From Bacterioplanoides sp965219715 (GTDB lineage Bacteria; Pseudomonadota; Gammaproteobacteria; Pseudomonadales; Oceanobacteraceae), in contig NZ_OZ244785.1 of NCBI RefSeq assembly GCF_965219715.1, forward strand, positions 4,733,688 through 4,797,687: 64,000 nucleotides of DNA, given 5' to 3'. A program made the position numbers and the translations under genes. The notes under the pieces are model-generated. The model did no database searches. It worked only from the letters and a program-made list of their open reading frames with translations, and had not been told where the DNA came from. Shown here piece after piece: positions 35,184-43,583 of this stretch (its first letter is position 1; every line of letters begins with the position of its first letter).

Positions 35184-35906
35184 ATGACGCAGGAAAATAT
35201 GGCCATTGTTGAGCCACAACAGCAGCTGACATTATCGGTCGCCATTCGCGATGATGCCCGTTTTGCTAACTATTATGCTGGCCCGAACGAGCAGGTTGTG
35301 CATGAGCTGCAACGTCAATGGACCACCCATGGAGAACCTTTTATTTTTCTTTGGGGCGCCAACGGCGTTGGTTGCAGTCATTTGTTACAAGCAGCGTGTC
35401 ATTATGCAGAAGGCCTGGGGCACCAGAGCGTTTATTTACCATTGGATGAGTTGGCGGAATACAGCTCGGCTGTGCTCGATTCAATGGAACAACTGCCGCT
35501 GGTCGCACTTGATAACATTCAGGCCGTCACTGGCAATCCGGAGTGGGAAGAAGCGTTGTTCCACTTGTTTAATCGGATACGCGATCGTCAGGGGCATCTG
35601 TTGATTGCCGCTGATAACAGCCCTAAATCGATTGGTGTTAACTTACCGGATTTAGTCTCCCGCTTGACTTGGGGGATGACTTATCAGGTCGAGCCATTAG
35701 AGGATGAAGATAAGGTCCAGGCGTTATTGTTGCGTGCCAAGCGTCGCGGTTTAAACATGGGTGATGACGTGGCGCGCTTTATATTGACGCGCGGCCCCCG
35801 TGATATGCAGGGGTTGTTTGACCTGCTGGATAAGCTGGATCAGGCGTCATTATCTGCGCAGCGCAAACTGACGATCCCGTTTATCAAAACAGAGTTGGAT
35901 TGGTAG
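35184..35906 (+). CDS. hda: DnaA regulatory inactivator Hda
   Basis: A DnaA-related AAA+ protein that, with the DNA clamp, stimulates ATP hydrolysis by DnaA and prevents re-initiation. It starts with a clamp-binding-type segment (QQQLTLSVAIRD), has the P-loop variant FLWGANGVGCSHLLQAA at about residue 50, and LDNIQAVTG as a Walker B-like region. It lacks the DnaA DNA-binding domain. The 240-aa length is normal. Confidence 0.93.
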   Translation: MTQENMAIVEPQQQLTLSVAIRDDARFANYYAGPNEQVVHELQRQWTTHGEPFIFLWGANGVGCSHLLQAACHYAEGLGHQSVYLPLDELAEYSSAVLDSMEQLPLVALDNIQAVTGNPEWEEALFHLFNRIRDRQGHLLIAADNSPKSIGVNLPDLVSRLTWGMTYQVEPLEDEDKVQALLLRAKRRGLNMGDDVARFILTRGPRDMQGLFDLLDKLDQASLSAQRKLTIPFIKTELDW

Positions 35907-35932
35907 CTTTCCTGACTTAATGCTGAAAATAC

Positions 35933-35967
35933 AAAAAAAGGCCGCTCTTAACAGGGCGGCCTTTTTG
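35933..35967. terminator. Bidirectional terminator between hda and the aminotransferase gene
   Basis: AAAAAGGCCGC/GCGGCCTTTTT stem around the loop TCTTAACAGG, with an A-run before and a T-run after. The flanking genes are convergent. Confidence 0.92.
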
Positions 35968-35992
35968 TTTGTCTTGTCAGATGGTGCTCAGA

Positions 35993-37174
35993 TCAGCTCA
36001 GTGCTTTTTTCAGGCGACTGATTGCTTCCTGCAGAACATCCATGCTGGTTGCGAAAGACAAACGCATATGGCCAGGAGTGCCAAATGCAGAGCCAGGAAC
36101 CAGTGCAACCTCAGCTTCGTTCAGCATTTTTTCTGCGAAGTCGACGTCTGATTCGATACTTGCAGCTTCCATGGCTCCCTTGAAGCTTGGGAAAGCGTAG
36201 AAGGTACCGTCACTTTCAACACACTCAACGCCAGGCAAATCATTCAGTGCAGCAACCACATAGTCGTGACGCTCTTTGAATGCTTTCAGCATATCCTGAA
36301 CACAACCCTGATCACCATTCAGTGCCGCTTCAGCAGCTACCTGGGCAATAGAGGTTGGGTTGGAGGTGCTTTGTGACTGAATTTTCTTCATTGCAGCAAC
36401 CAGCTTTTGCGGGCCACCAACGTAGCCGATACGCCAGCCAGTCATGCTGTAAGCCTTGGAGACACCGTTCATAACCAGAGTACGGTCGTAAAGCTCTGGA
36501 CAAACTGTCACTATGTTATGGAAACCACCTTCGGCCCATAAAATGTGCTCGTACATATCGTCAGTCGCGATCAGTACGTTCGGGTACTTTTTCAGAATGT
36601 CAGCCAGTGCTTTCAATTCTGATTCTGTATAGGCAACACCAGAAGGGTTTGACGGACTGTTGATGACAACCAGTCGGGTTTTTTCGGTGATTGCAGCGTC
36701 CAGCTGTTCAGCTGTCATTTTAAAGCGGGCGCTCTGGTCAGTTTCAACAACAACCGGCACGCCTTCTGCGATTTTCACCATATCTGGATAGGAAACCCAG
36801 TAAGGTGCAGGGATAACCACTTCATCGCCTGGGTTCAGCAGAGCCAGTGCCAGGTTGAAGAAACTTTGCTTACCGCCACAAGACACCAGAATCTGGTTTG
36901 GCTCATAGCTTAAGCCGTTGTCACGCTTGAACTTGTCAATAATCGCTTTCTTCAGAGACGGAGTACCATCCACCGCGGTGTACTTGGTGAAGCCATCAGC
37001 AATCGCTTTGGTGGCTGCATCTTTAATATGCTGTGGAGTATCGAAATCCGGCTCGCCAGCGCCCAGGCCAATAATATCTTTGCCTGCCGCTCGCAGTTCT
37101 GCTGCACGGTTGGTTACCGCCAGAGTAGGAGAAGGCTTGATCTGTTGAACGCGATCAGACAATTGCAGGTCCAA
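35993..37174 (-). CDS. Aspartate aminotransferase, class I
   Basis: A PLP aminotransferase interconverting aspartate/2-oxoglutarate and oxaloacetate/glutamate. AGEPDFDTPQHIKDAA, INSPSNPSG and the PLP lysine in NGVSKAYSMTGWRIGYVGG are intact. No ATG fits the start. TTG 37,174 is preferred because TTGAGGAT lies 6-8 bases upstream and the product begins LDLQLSDRVQQIKPSPT, as in relatives of about 394 aa. The frame stays open to a TTG at 37,240, giving 22 additional residues unlike the family. Confidence 0.9.
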   Translation of the reverse strand: MDLQLSDRVQQIKPSPTLAVTNRAAELRAAGKDIIGLGAGEPDFDTPQHIKDAATKAIADGFTKYTAVDGTPSLKKAIIDKFKRDNGLSYEPNQILVSCGGKQSFFNLALALLNPGDEVVIPAPYWVSYPDMVKIAEGVPVVVETDQSARFKMTAEQLDAAITEKTRLVVINSPSNPSGVAYTESELKALADILKKYPNVLIATDDMYEHILWAEGGFHNIVTVCPELYDRTLVMNGVSKAYSMTGWRIGYVGGPQKLVAAMKKIQSQSTSNPTSIAQVAAEAALNGDQGCVQDMLKAFKERHDYVVAALNDLPGVECVESDGTFYAFPSFKGAMEAASIESDVDFAEKMLNEAEVALVPGSAFGTPGHMRLSFATSMDVLQEAISRLKKALS

Positions 37175-37260
37175 GTGTGTATCCTCAATAAACGCGTGGT
37201 GGGAAAGCAGTTCGCTGTGAGTTTCTGTCTCAACTGACAACTACTGCCGTAAAAAATCCG

Positions 37261-37266
37261 TATAAT
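37261..37266 (+). promoter_or_regulatory. Possible -10 element for uvrB
   Basis: TATAAT lies about 50 bases before the uvrB ATG. No good -35 at 16-18 bases upstream is visible (CTGACA is 21 bases away). No SOS box of the CTGT-N8-ACAG type is seen in this interval. Confidence 0.35.
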
Positions 37267-37314
37267 TCTAATCGAAACTGTTACTTAGCGAAACAACGAC
37301 TTTCTGGAATCCTG

Positions 37315-39354
37315 ATGAGTAAGGCATTTGAACTGCAGTCAAAATATTCTCCCGCCGGAGATCAACCGACGGCCATTAAGGGGTTGGTTCAGGGGGTTGA
37401 AGCGGGATTGCTTAAGCAAACGCTACTTGGGGTAACGGGATCCGGTAAGACCTACACCATGGCCAATGTCATCGCAGAGTGTAAGCGCCCGGCGATTATT
37501 ATGGCGCATAACAAAACTCTGGCAGCCCAGTTGTATGGTGAGTTTAAAGAATTTTTCCCTAACAACGCCGTCGAGTACTTTGTTTCTTATTACGACTATT
37601 ACCAGCCAGAAGCTTATGTTCCGGCGTCCGATACCTTTATTGATAAAGACGCCTCGGTAAACGAACACATCGAACAGATGAGGTTGTCAGCAACCAAGGC
37701 GTTGATGGAACGCCGTGATGCTGTGATTGTTGCGACTGTGTCGGCCATTTATGGTTTGGGTGATCCGGACTCCTATCTGAAAATGATGCTGCATATGGTA
37801 CGCGGTGATGAGGTTGATCAGCGCACAGTGTTACGTCGTCTGGCGGAACTGCAATACACCCGGAACGATCTGGATTTCCACCGCGGTACTTATCGGGTGC
37901 GTGGTGATGTGATTGATATTTTCCCGGCGGAAAGCGATGACGAAGCGGTTCGTATCGAACTGTTTGATGACGAGATTGAACAAATCTCTTTGTTTGATCC
38001 GTTGACCGGTGAGGTTCGCTCACGCCTGGCGCGAGTAACGATTTATCCAAAAACTCACTATGTAACACCACGGGAAACCATTCTTGGCGCCATCGATGGT
38101 ATTGAAGACGAGTTAAAACAACGTCTGGAGTATTACCGCGACAATAACCTTCTGGTAGAAGCCCAGCGTCTCGAGCAACGTACCCGTTATGACATCGAGA
38201 TGATGCGAGAGTTGGGATATTGCTCCGGGATCGAAAACTACTCGCGGTACTTATCCGGTCGCTCAGAAGGTGATGCACCGCCAACCCTGTTTGATTACAT
38301 TCCCAAAGATGCGTTGGTGTTTGTCGACGAATCTCACGTCACCATTCCTCAGATTGGTGGTATGTACCGCGGCGACCGTTCCCGTAAAGAAACCCTGGTG
38401 CAATTTGGCTTCCGTCTGCCATCGGCGCTGGATAACCGTCCGATGCGTTTTGAAGAGTGGGAAGCAATTGTGCCGCAGTGCATTTTTGTATCGGCGACTC
38501 CGGGTAACTACGAACAGGATCATCAGGATCATGTGGTTGAACAAGTCGTTCGGCCAACCGGGTTGATTGACCCTGAATTAGAAATACGCCCGGCAACTGG
38601 TCAGGTGGACGACGTATTACATGAGCTGCAGGAGCGTACCGCCAAAGGTGAGCGGGTTCTGATTACCGTGTTAACCAAGCGCATGGCGGAAGACTTAACC
38701 GACTTCCTGCTGGAGCAAAATATTCGTGTGCGTTATCTGCATTCCGATATCGACACCGTTGAACGGGTAGAAATTATCCGCGATCTGCGCCTCGGCGAGT
38801 TTGATGTGTTAGTGGGTATTAACTTATTGCGGGAAGGTCTGGATATTCCAGAGGTCTCTTTGGTCGCGATTTTTGATGCTGACAAAGAAGGCTTCTTACG
38901 TTCGGAGCGTTCACTGATTCAGACCATTGGTCGGGCGGCACGTAACCTTAACGGTAAAGCAATTCTCTACGCAGACCGGATCACCGATTCGATGCAACGA
39001 GCGATGGATGAAACCGATCGCCGTCGTGAAAAGCAGATTGCCTTCAACGAAGAGCATGGCATCGTACCGAAAGGTGTGACCAAATCTGTTGAAGATATTC
39101 TTGAGGCTGGACCACCACCGGGTAAAAAATCCAAGGGCCGGGGTAAAGGCAATCGTGTGCGCCAGGTCGCTGAAGACGCAGCAGGATACGGAACAGAAGA
39201 CTGGAAATCACTGCCGGCTGCTAAATTGGTGCAGCGTGTGGCAGAGGTTGAAGACCAGATGTTTAAAGCGGCGAAAGACCTCGATTTTGAGGAAGCGGCG
39301 CGACTGCGTGACTTGTTGCATGAAATGAAGCAGAAGGTGATTGAGAACAGCTAG
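37315..39354 (+). CDS. uvrB: UvrABC excision nuclease subunit B
   Basis: UvrB is the damage-verifying helicase-like subunit of nucleotide excision repair. GVTGSGKTYTMAN is Walker A, SYYDYYQPEAYVP is the beta-hairpin inserted behind the lesion, VDESH is the DEAD-type motif, and GINLLREGLDIPEVSLV and IQTIGRAARN are late helicase motifs. A C-terminal UVR domain (EDQMFKAAKDLDFEEAARLRD) contacts UvrC. At 679 aa it is full length. Confidence 0.98.
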   Translation: MSKAFELQSKYSPAGDQPTAIKGLVQGVEAGLLKQTLLGVTGSGKTYTMANVIAECKRPAIIMAHNKTLAAQLYGEFKEFFPNNAVEYFVSYYDYYQPEAYVPASDTFIDKDASVNEHIEQMRLSATKALMERRDAVIVATVSAIYGLGDPDSYLKMMLHMVRGDEVDQRTVLRRLAELQYTRNDLDFHRGTYRVRGDVIDIFPAESDDEAVRIELFDDEIEQISLFDPLTGEVRSRLARVTIYPKTHYVTPRETILGAIDGIEDELKQRLEYYRDNNLLVEAQRLEQRTRYDIEMMRELGYCSGIENYSRYLSGRSEGDAPPTLFDYIPKDALVFVDESHVTIPQIGGMYRGDRSRKETLVQFGFRLPSALDNRPMRFEEWEAIVPQCIFVSATPGNYEQDHQDHVVEQVVRPTGLIDPELEIRPATGQVDDVLHELQERTAKGERVLITVLTKRMAEDLTDFLLEQNIRVRYLHSDIDTVERVEIIRDLRLGEFDVLVGINLLREGLDIPEVSLVAIFDADKEGFLRSERSLIQTIGRAARNLNGKAILYADRITDSMQRAMDETDRRREKQIAFNEEHGIVPKGVTKSVEDILEAGPPPGKKSKGRGKGNRVRQVAEDAAGYGTEDWKSLPAAKLVQRVAEVEDQMFKAAKDLDFEEAARLRDLLHEMKQKVIENS

Positions 39355-39443
39355 GGTGGCGTTCATATACTAATGATTAGTTCGTAATCTGGTATTATGG
39401 CGGGTTCTGAAAACAGCTGTTCAATTTTTACAGGGTCACCACT

Positions 39444-40562
39444 ATGACGTTGCCGTATCAGGCGTTGATGTTAAGCCAGAATGAAAGTCTGGCTAAGCGT
39501 CTGGATGATATCCACCAGAGTATCCTCGACGCTGTGGCTGCGATTGATCGTGTTGCCTGTGCCTTGTACGACCCGGTTACCGGCTTGCTTGAAGCTTTTG
39601 TCAGCAGCAATCGGCAAAGCCGTTCTGTGCGGCGCAATCATCACGCGGTTTATCGGAATTGCGGGGCGCTGAAGCACATAGCCAGCAGCCGTCACGGACA
39701 GTTGGTACAGGCTGCTGACGAAAGCGTAACCACCGACCCTTTCCTGGCGCCCTGGTTGGCGACACATGATTGTGACTGCTCGTTTATTGTTCCCTTGTTT
39801 GCCGGGGATGACCTGATTGGTTTTCTGTTGTTCGACAGTCAGCAGACTTCGACCCTGAATGCTGAAGCTCAACGTGATGTACTGGTGCATGGCAACCTGA
39901 TCGTTATGGCCATTCTGTCGGAAGTATCGGCAGTTAATTCGTTATTGGCGACCACTAAAACCGTCCATGGCATGGTGCACGTGCGTGATTTTGAGACCGG
40001 CGAACACCTTGCCCGGATGGCACGTTTATCACGCCTGATCACTCAGGGAGTGGCTTCGCATTACCAGCTTTCCAGCGAGTTTATCCAGCATGTATATCTC
40101 TATTCTGCATTGCATGATATTGGCAAACTGGGGATTCCTGACGACATTTTGTTGAAGCCAAATGGCCTGACTGAAAGTGAGCAAGCAGTGATGAAGAGTC
40201 ATGTTGAGCAGGGTGTGCGGCTGATTGATGATTTGCTGAATACTCATGGCTTACAGAATCTTCGCGACTCGAAAATTCTGCGCAATATTGTTGCCTGTCA
40301 TCATGAATTGCTGGATGGCAGTGGTTATCCGAATGGCTTAACGTCTGATCAGATTCCGGTTGAAGCCCGGATTGTCACCGTTGCTGATATTTTTGATGCA
40401 CTGACCTGTGCGCGACCTTATAAACAGCCCTGGAGCGTTGATGAGGCGTTTAATGAGTTGCAGGAGATGACCGCGAAAGGTCAGCTGGATGTATATTGTG
40501 TCAATGCGTTACTAACTGCCCGGGCGGAAGCGGAGCAGATTATTCAGGAGCTGAAAGAATAA
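39444..40562 (+). CDS. HD-GYP domain protein with N-terminal GAF-like region (c-di-GMP phosphodiesterase)
   Basis: A 372-aa cytoplasmic protein. The first half (about 30-165) looks like a GAF-type sensor (ALYDPVTGLLEAFV, CSFIVPLFAGDDLIGFLLFDSQ). The second half is HD-GYP: LHDIGKLGIPDDILLKPNGLT contains the HD pair, and HHELLDGSGYPNGL is the full HHExxDGxGYP motif, so it is probably active in c-di-GMP hydrolysis. What the sensor binds is unknown. A terminator follows, and then the left att site of the prophage. Confidence 0.88.
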   Translation: MTLPYQALMLSQNESLAKRLDDIHQSILDAVAAIDRVACALYDPVTGLLEAFVSSNRQSRSVRRNHHAVYRNCGALKHIASSRHGQLVQAADESVTTDPFLAPWLATHDCDCSFIVPLFAGDDLIGFLLFDSQQTSTLNAEAQRDVLVHGNLIVMAILSEVSAVNSLLATTKTVHGMVHVRDFETGEHLARMARLSRLITQGVASHYQLSSEFIQHVYLYSALHDIGKLGIPDDILLKPNGLTESEQAVMKSHVEQGVRLIDDLLNTHGLQNLRDSKILRNIVACHHELLDGSGYPNGLTSDQIPVEARIVTVADIFDALTCARPYKQPWSVDEAFNELQEMTAKGQLDVYCVNALLTARAEAEQIIQELKE

Positions 40563-40585
40563 CGATAAGGCCATCATACAGACAC

Positions 40586-40617
40586 AAAAAAGGCGCTTGA
40601 TAAAAGCGCCTTTTTTG
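40586..40617. terminator. Terminator after the HD-GYP gene, next to attL
   Basis: AAAAAAGGCGCTT/AAGCGCCTTTTTT stem with loop GATA. It is symmetric and lies just left of the phage att repeat, so before integration it probably also terminated the convergent tRNA-Val transcript. Confidence 0.9.
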
Positions 40618-40621
40618 TAAC

Positions 40622-40672
40622 GAATTTTGGTAGGACTACCCAGATTCGAACTGGGGACCTCTACCATGTCAA
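40622..40672. repeat. attL: 51-bp direct repeat of tRNA-Val 3' half
   Basis: Identical over 51 bases to 50,353-50,403. It carries the 3' half of tRNA-Val(GAC), reverse strand, from the encoded CCA end through the T arm to the anticodon loop, plus 6 bases beyond the 3' end. Past the repeat the sequence diverges (AATTG here versus GGTAG at the right), so the remaining tRNA is absent here. Confidence 0.93.
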
Positions 40673-40832
40673 AATTGTGGACAAATCAAACTAACTCTTT
40701 GAAATATAGAGAAAAATCCAAAAATACAAGATTTCACCCGGTGTCAGATAGAGTCAAAACAACCGAAAATTTAAGGCTTGTTAACCCCTGTGTTAGTATT
40801 GCTCATCTTTTATAGTTCTATAACAGGAAGTT

Positions 40833-41636
40833 ATGTCTAAATTCCTCACAACCGCCATGATCAATGCTTATTTGGAAGAATTGATCAAAAAGACTAATAG
40901 TGACCTTATCCTTGTTAGTCCTTACCTGAAATTTAGCAATAAAATCAAAGAGTTACTCTCGGATATGGAAGGTTCTGGCCTGCGGGTTAGTATTATCTAT
41001 GGTAAAGAAGTATTGAAAGCAGAGAGTGCTCAGCTGACTTGGGTTAAGTCTCAACCTCACATCGATTTGTATTTCTATCGAGATCTGCACGCTAAGTGTT
41101 ATCTGAACAGCAGCAATGCCATTGTTTCTAGCATGAATCTTTACGAGTTCAGCCAGGTAAACAATTTTGAGATGGGGGTTCTACTTAGTAAGAAGGTAGA
41201 TAACGATGCTTTTGATGATTGTTTTGATGAAGTCCAGAGATTGCTGAGAATTAGTAATAAGGTTGAATCTCCGGTCGCGGAGATTAAGAATCAAATAATA
41301 TCAAAGGTTCAGGAAGTTTCTGATAACGCAGATTCTGGCCAGGCTGGAGTCGTTTCTAAAGCTGCCTTAGTTGCCAAGAAGGTCATTAAAGCGGTTGTAT
41401 CAGATGAAAAACCAGATGCTTATTCTACCGAATACAACAAGCTGACAACTTCGAAGTTAGCCAAGAAATACAAAATGACTACCGAGAAGGCTAATAAAGA
41501 ATTGGTCTATATGGGTTGCCTTGATGAAAAAGAAGGTCGTTTATATCTAACAGATCGTGGCAAATCTAAAGGTGGTGAATTCAGAAAAGGGGCTCATGGC
41601 ATTTACTTTTTGTGGCCAGAAAACACTTTTGATTGA
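40833..41636 (+). CDS. PLD-fold (phospholipase D-like) cargo protein
   Basis: A 267-aa protein with an N-terminal PLD-type domain: LILVSPYLKFSNKIKELL, then the active-site-like LHAKCYLNSSNAIVSSMN (HxK plus downstream Ser-Ser-x-Asn), resembling single-motif nuclease-type PLD proteins that work as dimers. The C-terminal third (from about 195) looks like a winged-helix segment with TSKLAKKYKMTTEKANKELVYMG and LTDRGKSKGGEF. It sits alone between attL and the repressor, reads outward from neither phage module, and is therefore cargo. A role in host defence or immunity to other phages is a guess. ATG 40,833 has AGGAAG upstream. Confidence 0.7.
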   Translation: MSKFLTTAMINAYLEELIKKTNSDLILVSPYLKFSNKIKELLSDMEGSGLRVSIIYGKEVLKAESAQLTWVKSQPHIDLYFYRDLHAKCYLNSSNAIVSSMNLYEFSQVNNFEMGVLLSKKVDNDAFDDCFDEVQRLLRISNKVESPVAEIKNQIISKVQEVSDNADSGQAGVVSKAALVAKKVIKAVVSDEKPDAYSTEYNKLTTSKLAKKYKMTTEKANKELVYMGCLDEKEGRLYLTDRGKSKGGEFRKGAHGIYFLWPENTFD

Positions 41637-41644
41637 TTCCTTCT

Positions 41645-41683
41645 AAGAGTGGTTACAGCTTCCACCTGTCAGCCACTCTTTTA
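41645..41683. terminator. Terminator after the PLD-fold gene
   Basis: AAGAGTGG and CCACTCTT pair as an 8-bp stem around a 20-base loop and are followed by TTTT. It lies between the convergent PLD-fold gene and the repressor gene. Confidence 0.65.
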
Positions 41684-41701
41684 GCTAGCGACAAACCTGC
41701 C

Positions 41702-41962
41702 CTATTTTCCGTTAGCTCTTTGTGCTCGCTTGGTCATGGGGCTTACGTGTCCTTCCTCCGGTATTTCTATACCAGTACTCAGCCAGATTGCATATTCCGG
41801 AAATAAAGTCTGTATTGCTTCCATCTCTGAGGTTCGCATTACTTTTCTCTGCTTTATTGATCTCCATCGGGTTGCATCTATCTGCGTTTCTTTTTCAAGC
41901 CATGGCATTTTTATGCCTTCCGCTTCAATTAAAGCAAGAAATCTATCGACTGTAGAATCCAT
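41702..41962 (-). CDS. Small phage repressor-like DNA-binding protein
   Basis: An 86-aa protein with a helix-turn-helix-like stretch (FLALIEAEGIKMPWLEKETQID followed by WRSIKQRKVMRTSEMEAI). It is the only core gene on the reverse strand and is divergent from the replication/virion genes, with a strong palindrome in between. This is the classical position of a prophage repressor. No enzyme motif is visible. The assignment as repressor is from position and HTH-like sequence. Confidence 0.6.
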   Translation of the reverse strand: MDSTVDRFLALIEAEGIKMPWLEKETQIDATRWRSIKQRKVMRTSEMEAIQTLFPEYAIWLSTGIEIPEEGHVSPMTKRAQRANGK

Positions 41963-41976
41963 ATAGACAAAAATAA

Positions 41977-42014
41977 TTAAACATTATGATTAATTTATTG
42001 ATCATAATGCTTAA
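41977..42014. promoter_or_regulatory. Operator palindrome between repressor and early genes
   Basis: Symmetric arms TTAA-N-CATTATGAT and ATCATAATG-N-TTAA are separated by 10 bases. The 38-bp inverted repeat begins 15 bases upstream of the repressor ATG. CATAAT in each arm also looks like a -10 on either strand, so a bound repressor would block both promoters. Confidence 0.65.
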
Positions 42015-42138
42015 AGCTCCTATTCTTTAGCTGTGAGTGTTGCAGCACTCATTTGTTAACGAAACTAACCGCCAATCCTACCACGGTTGCCGCAAAGCCC
42101 AAAAAGGCCCGGCTGTTGAGTAGGCAAGGAGATACCGC

Positions 42139-42444
42139 ATGGACGCTCTTAATAAGCAGCCAGCACCAGCCCTCAGAATCGCCTCACCGATTCCTATGCA
42201 GGCTGAACTGATCCAGATCGACGGCCATGTCGCTCTAATGGAATATCAAGCCGCCTTTAAAAACGAATTTGTACACCTGCCAGAAGTCGCACTGCGCTAC
42301 ATGGTTTGGCTGGTTCTATCCGACGAAGACAAAGCCGAAATTCACCGCTTCGCACTCCAGATCCGCAACGAACTCAACGCACAAGGATTAGAACGTTTTA
42401 AGCGTGCAGCCGCGGAAGTATTCAAAGCGGGGAAAAGCTCATGA
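42139..42444 (+). CDS. Hypothetical phage protein, 101 aa
   Basis: First gene of the rightward phage operon, preceded by AAGGAG. The sequence is soluble and helix-rich (LPEVALRYMVWLVLSDEDKAEI, ELNAQGLERFKRAAAEVFKAG) with no recognised motif. It overlaps the next gene by ATGA, so it is likely expressed. It may be an early replication or regulatory protein. Confidence 0.65.
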   Translation: MDALNKQPAPALRIASPIPMQAELIQIDGHVALMEYQAAFKNEFVHLPEVALRYMVWLVLSDEDKAEIHRFALQIRNELNAQGLERFKRAAAEVFKAGKSS

Positions 42445-42728
42445 AGAAAATGCTGCCATCAGGCTCCAGCTATGTGGCTATGACCGTAATCGGTAAGACA
42501 AAAATAGAGTTCGATAACATCGCTCTTTATTACATACAGGTAGCCGTTCCGGAAACCAACGGTGCCGGATACGTCGCGCAAAAAGTCCCATGTGACTCGG
42601 AAGTTGTCCGTTACCTGCCAGACGATATTGGCTCTTACCCTCTCAACATCACAGCACAAGTCCGCTTTGAAAAAGCCCAGGGAAAACTGACGCCGCACGT
42701 TGAGTTGGTGTCTGAAATTTTTAATTAA
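42441..42728 (+). CDS. Hypothetical phage protein, 95 aa; possible ssDNA-binding protein
   Basis: A 95-aa beta-rich sequence without membrane helices. It shares a pattern with the downstream 100-aa protein: VP-x-x-CD, then LP-x-D-x-x-x-YP, and a final V-rich strand. In filamentous phages a small ssDNA-binding protein is encoded between the early genes and the coat gene, and this or its neighbour is the best candidate; that is inferred from position and size only. Confidence 0.6.
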   Translation: MKKMLPSGSSYVAMTVIGKTKIEFDNIALYYIQVAVPETNGAGYVAQKVPCDSEVVRYLPDDIGSYPLNITAQVRFEKAQGKLTPHVELVSEIFN

Positions 42729-42796
42729 AAAACGGCGCTGGCGCGTAACCCTCACCGCCAGCAACCGACTCTTAGAGGGACTTAAAGGTAAACACT

Positions 42797-43099
42797 ATGA
42801 ACAACATGCAATTCCCAATGCCAGTGACCATCTGCGGCGCCATGTCTTTTCAGCCGGACAATGGCAATCGAATTAACCAGATCTTTGTCGTTAACAGTGA
42901 TCCGGACAACCCGAATTACAAAGGCACCGTTCCGGCAAAAATGGCGTGCGATCAGGTTTTATTTGATCAACTTCCGACTGATCAAAGTGCTTATCCAATG
43001 GACTGCACAATTTTAGTCCGCAACAAGACGGCTGGCGGCAAAACCGTCCAGCACGCTTTAACGCTGCAACAGACAGACAAAAAAGCTAAGGCTAGTTAA
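42797..43099 (+). CDS. Hypothetical phage protein, 100 aa; paralogue of the preceding gene, possible ssDNA-binding protein
   Basis: A 100-aa soluble protein. VPAKMACDQVLFDQLPTDQSAYPMDCTI corresponds in spacing to VAQKVPCDSEV...LPDDIGSYPLNI of the preceding gene, so the two look like an old tandem duplication. The lysine-rich C-terminus (QTDKKAKAS) would suit nucleic acid binding. It ends on the start codon of the next gene. Confidence 0.6.
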   Translation: MNNMQFPMPVTICGAMSFQPDNGNRINQIFVVNSDPDNPNYKGTVPAKMACDQVLFDQLPTDQSAYPMDCTILVRNKTAGGKTVQHALTLQQTDKKAKAS

Positions 43100-43338
43100 T
43101 GGCAAAAATTCTGATTTGTGATCAGCCGGTCATACAACCCACTGGCGAAGTGGCTTGCTCAGCATGGCAAGTGGCTGATTACGAATCGCTTCTACAGCAA
43201 CAGGATCTTAATCAGCTCTCACAAATTCTCACTGATTTTGATCCCGTTCTGTTTGCGGCCATTACTGGCGGTTTGTTGCTCTCATTTGCAGGCGCGCACA
43301 TTGCCGGGGTCGTAGTTAAAACGATGAACCGTTCTTAA
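43099..43338 (+). CDS. Small membrane protein, possible minor virion protein
   Basis: A 79-aa protein with a polar N-terminal half and one C-terminal membrane helix (VLFAAITGGLLLSFAGAHIAGVVV), ending in MNRS. It lies directly upstream of the major coat gene, where minor coat or assembly proteins are encoded in related phages. No signal peptide is seen. The exact role is unknown. Confidence 0.6.
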   Translation: MAKILICDQPVIQPTGEVACSAWQVADYESLLQQQDLNQLSQILTDFDPVLFAAITGGLLLSFAGAHIAGVVVKTMNRS

Positions 43339-43358
43339 TTAAATAAAGGTAATTTCCC

Positions 43359-43583
43359 ATGAAAAAAATCACACAACGTTTGAATAAAACAATGGCAAAA
43401 GCGGGTTTCGTTGCAGCAGGCGCTGCTCTGTCTGCTCAGTCCTTCGCCATTAATGATGAAGATATCACAGGTGCATTCGCCGCCGGTGAAACCAGCTACG
43501 GCTTAGCCATTGCCGGCATCATCGGCCTCGCTGCTATTGGCGTTGGTGTCGGCTTCGTGATGGGCATGCTGCGTAAAAGCTAA
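43359..43583 (+). CDS. Major coat protein (pVIII-like)
   Basis: A 74-aa precursor with a basic start, a signal peptide ending AALSAQSFA (cleavage after about residue 30), and a mature part of about 44 residues. The mature part begins with an acidic stretch INDEDITGAF, continues with a Gly/Ala-rich membrane helix (GIIGLAAIGVGVGFVMGML) and ends with RKS. Acidic outside, hydrophobic middle, basic DNA-facing end is the inovirus coat plan. A terminator after the next tiny ORF would favour high expression. Confidence 0.88.
   Translation: MKKITQRLNKTMAKAGFVAAGAALSAQSFAINDEDITGAFAAGETSYGLAIAGIIGLAAIGVGVGFVMGMLRKS

Noticed and set aside
37241..37314. SOS (LexA) box before uvrB
   Set aside because: No CTGT-N8-ACAG match; CTGTTACTTAGCGAAA fails in the right half.
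37637..38284. 215-aa reverse frame inside uvrB
   Set aside because: Low-complexity, His/Arg/Ser-rich shadow of the uvrB codons with no start context.
40627..40815. 62-aa ORF starting within attL
   Set aside because: It begins inside the duplicated tRNA segment, a known source of false ORFs, and has no domain or ribosome site.
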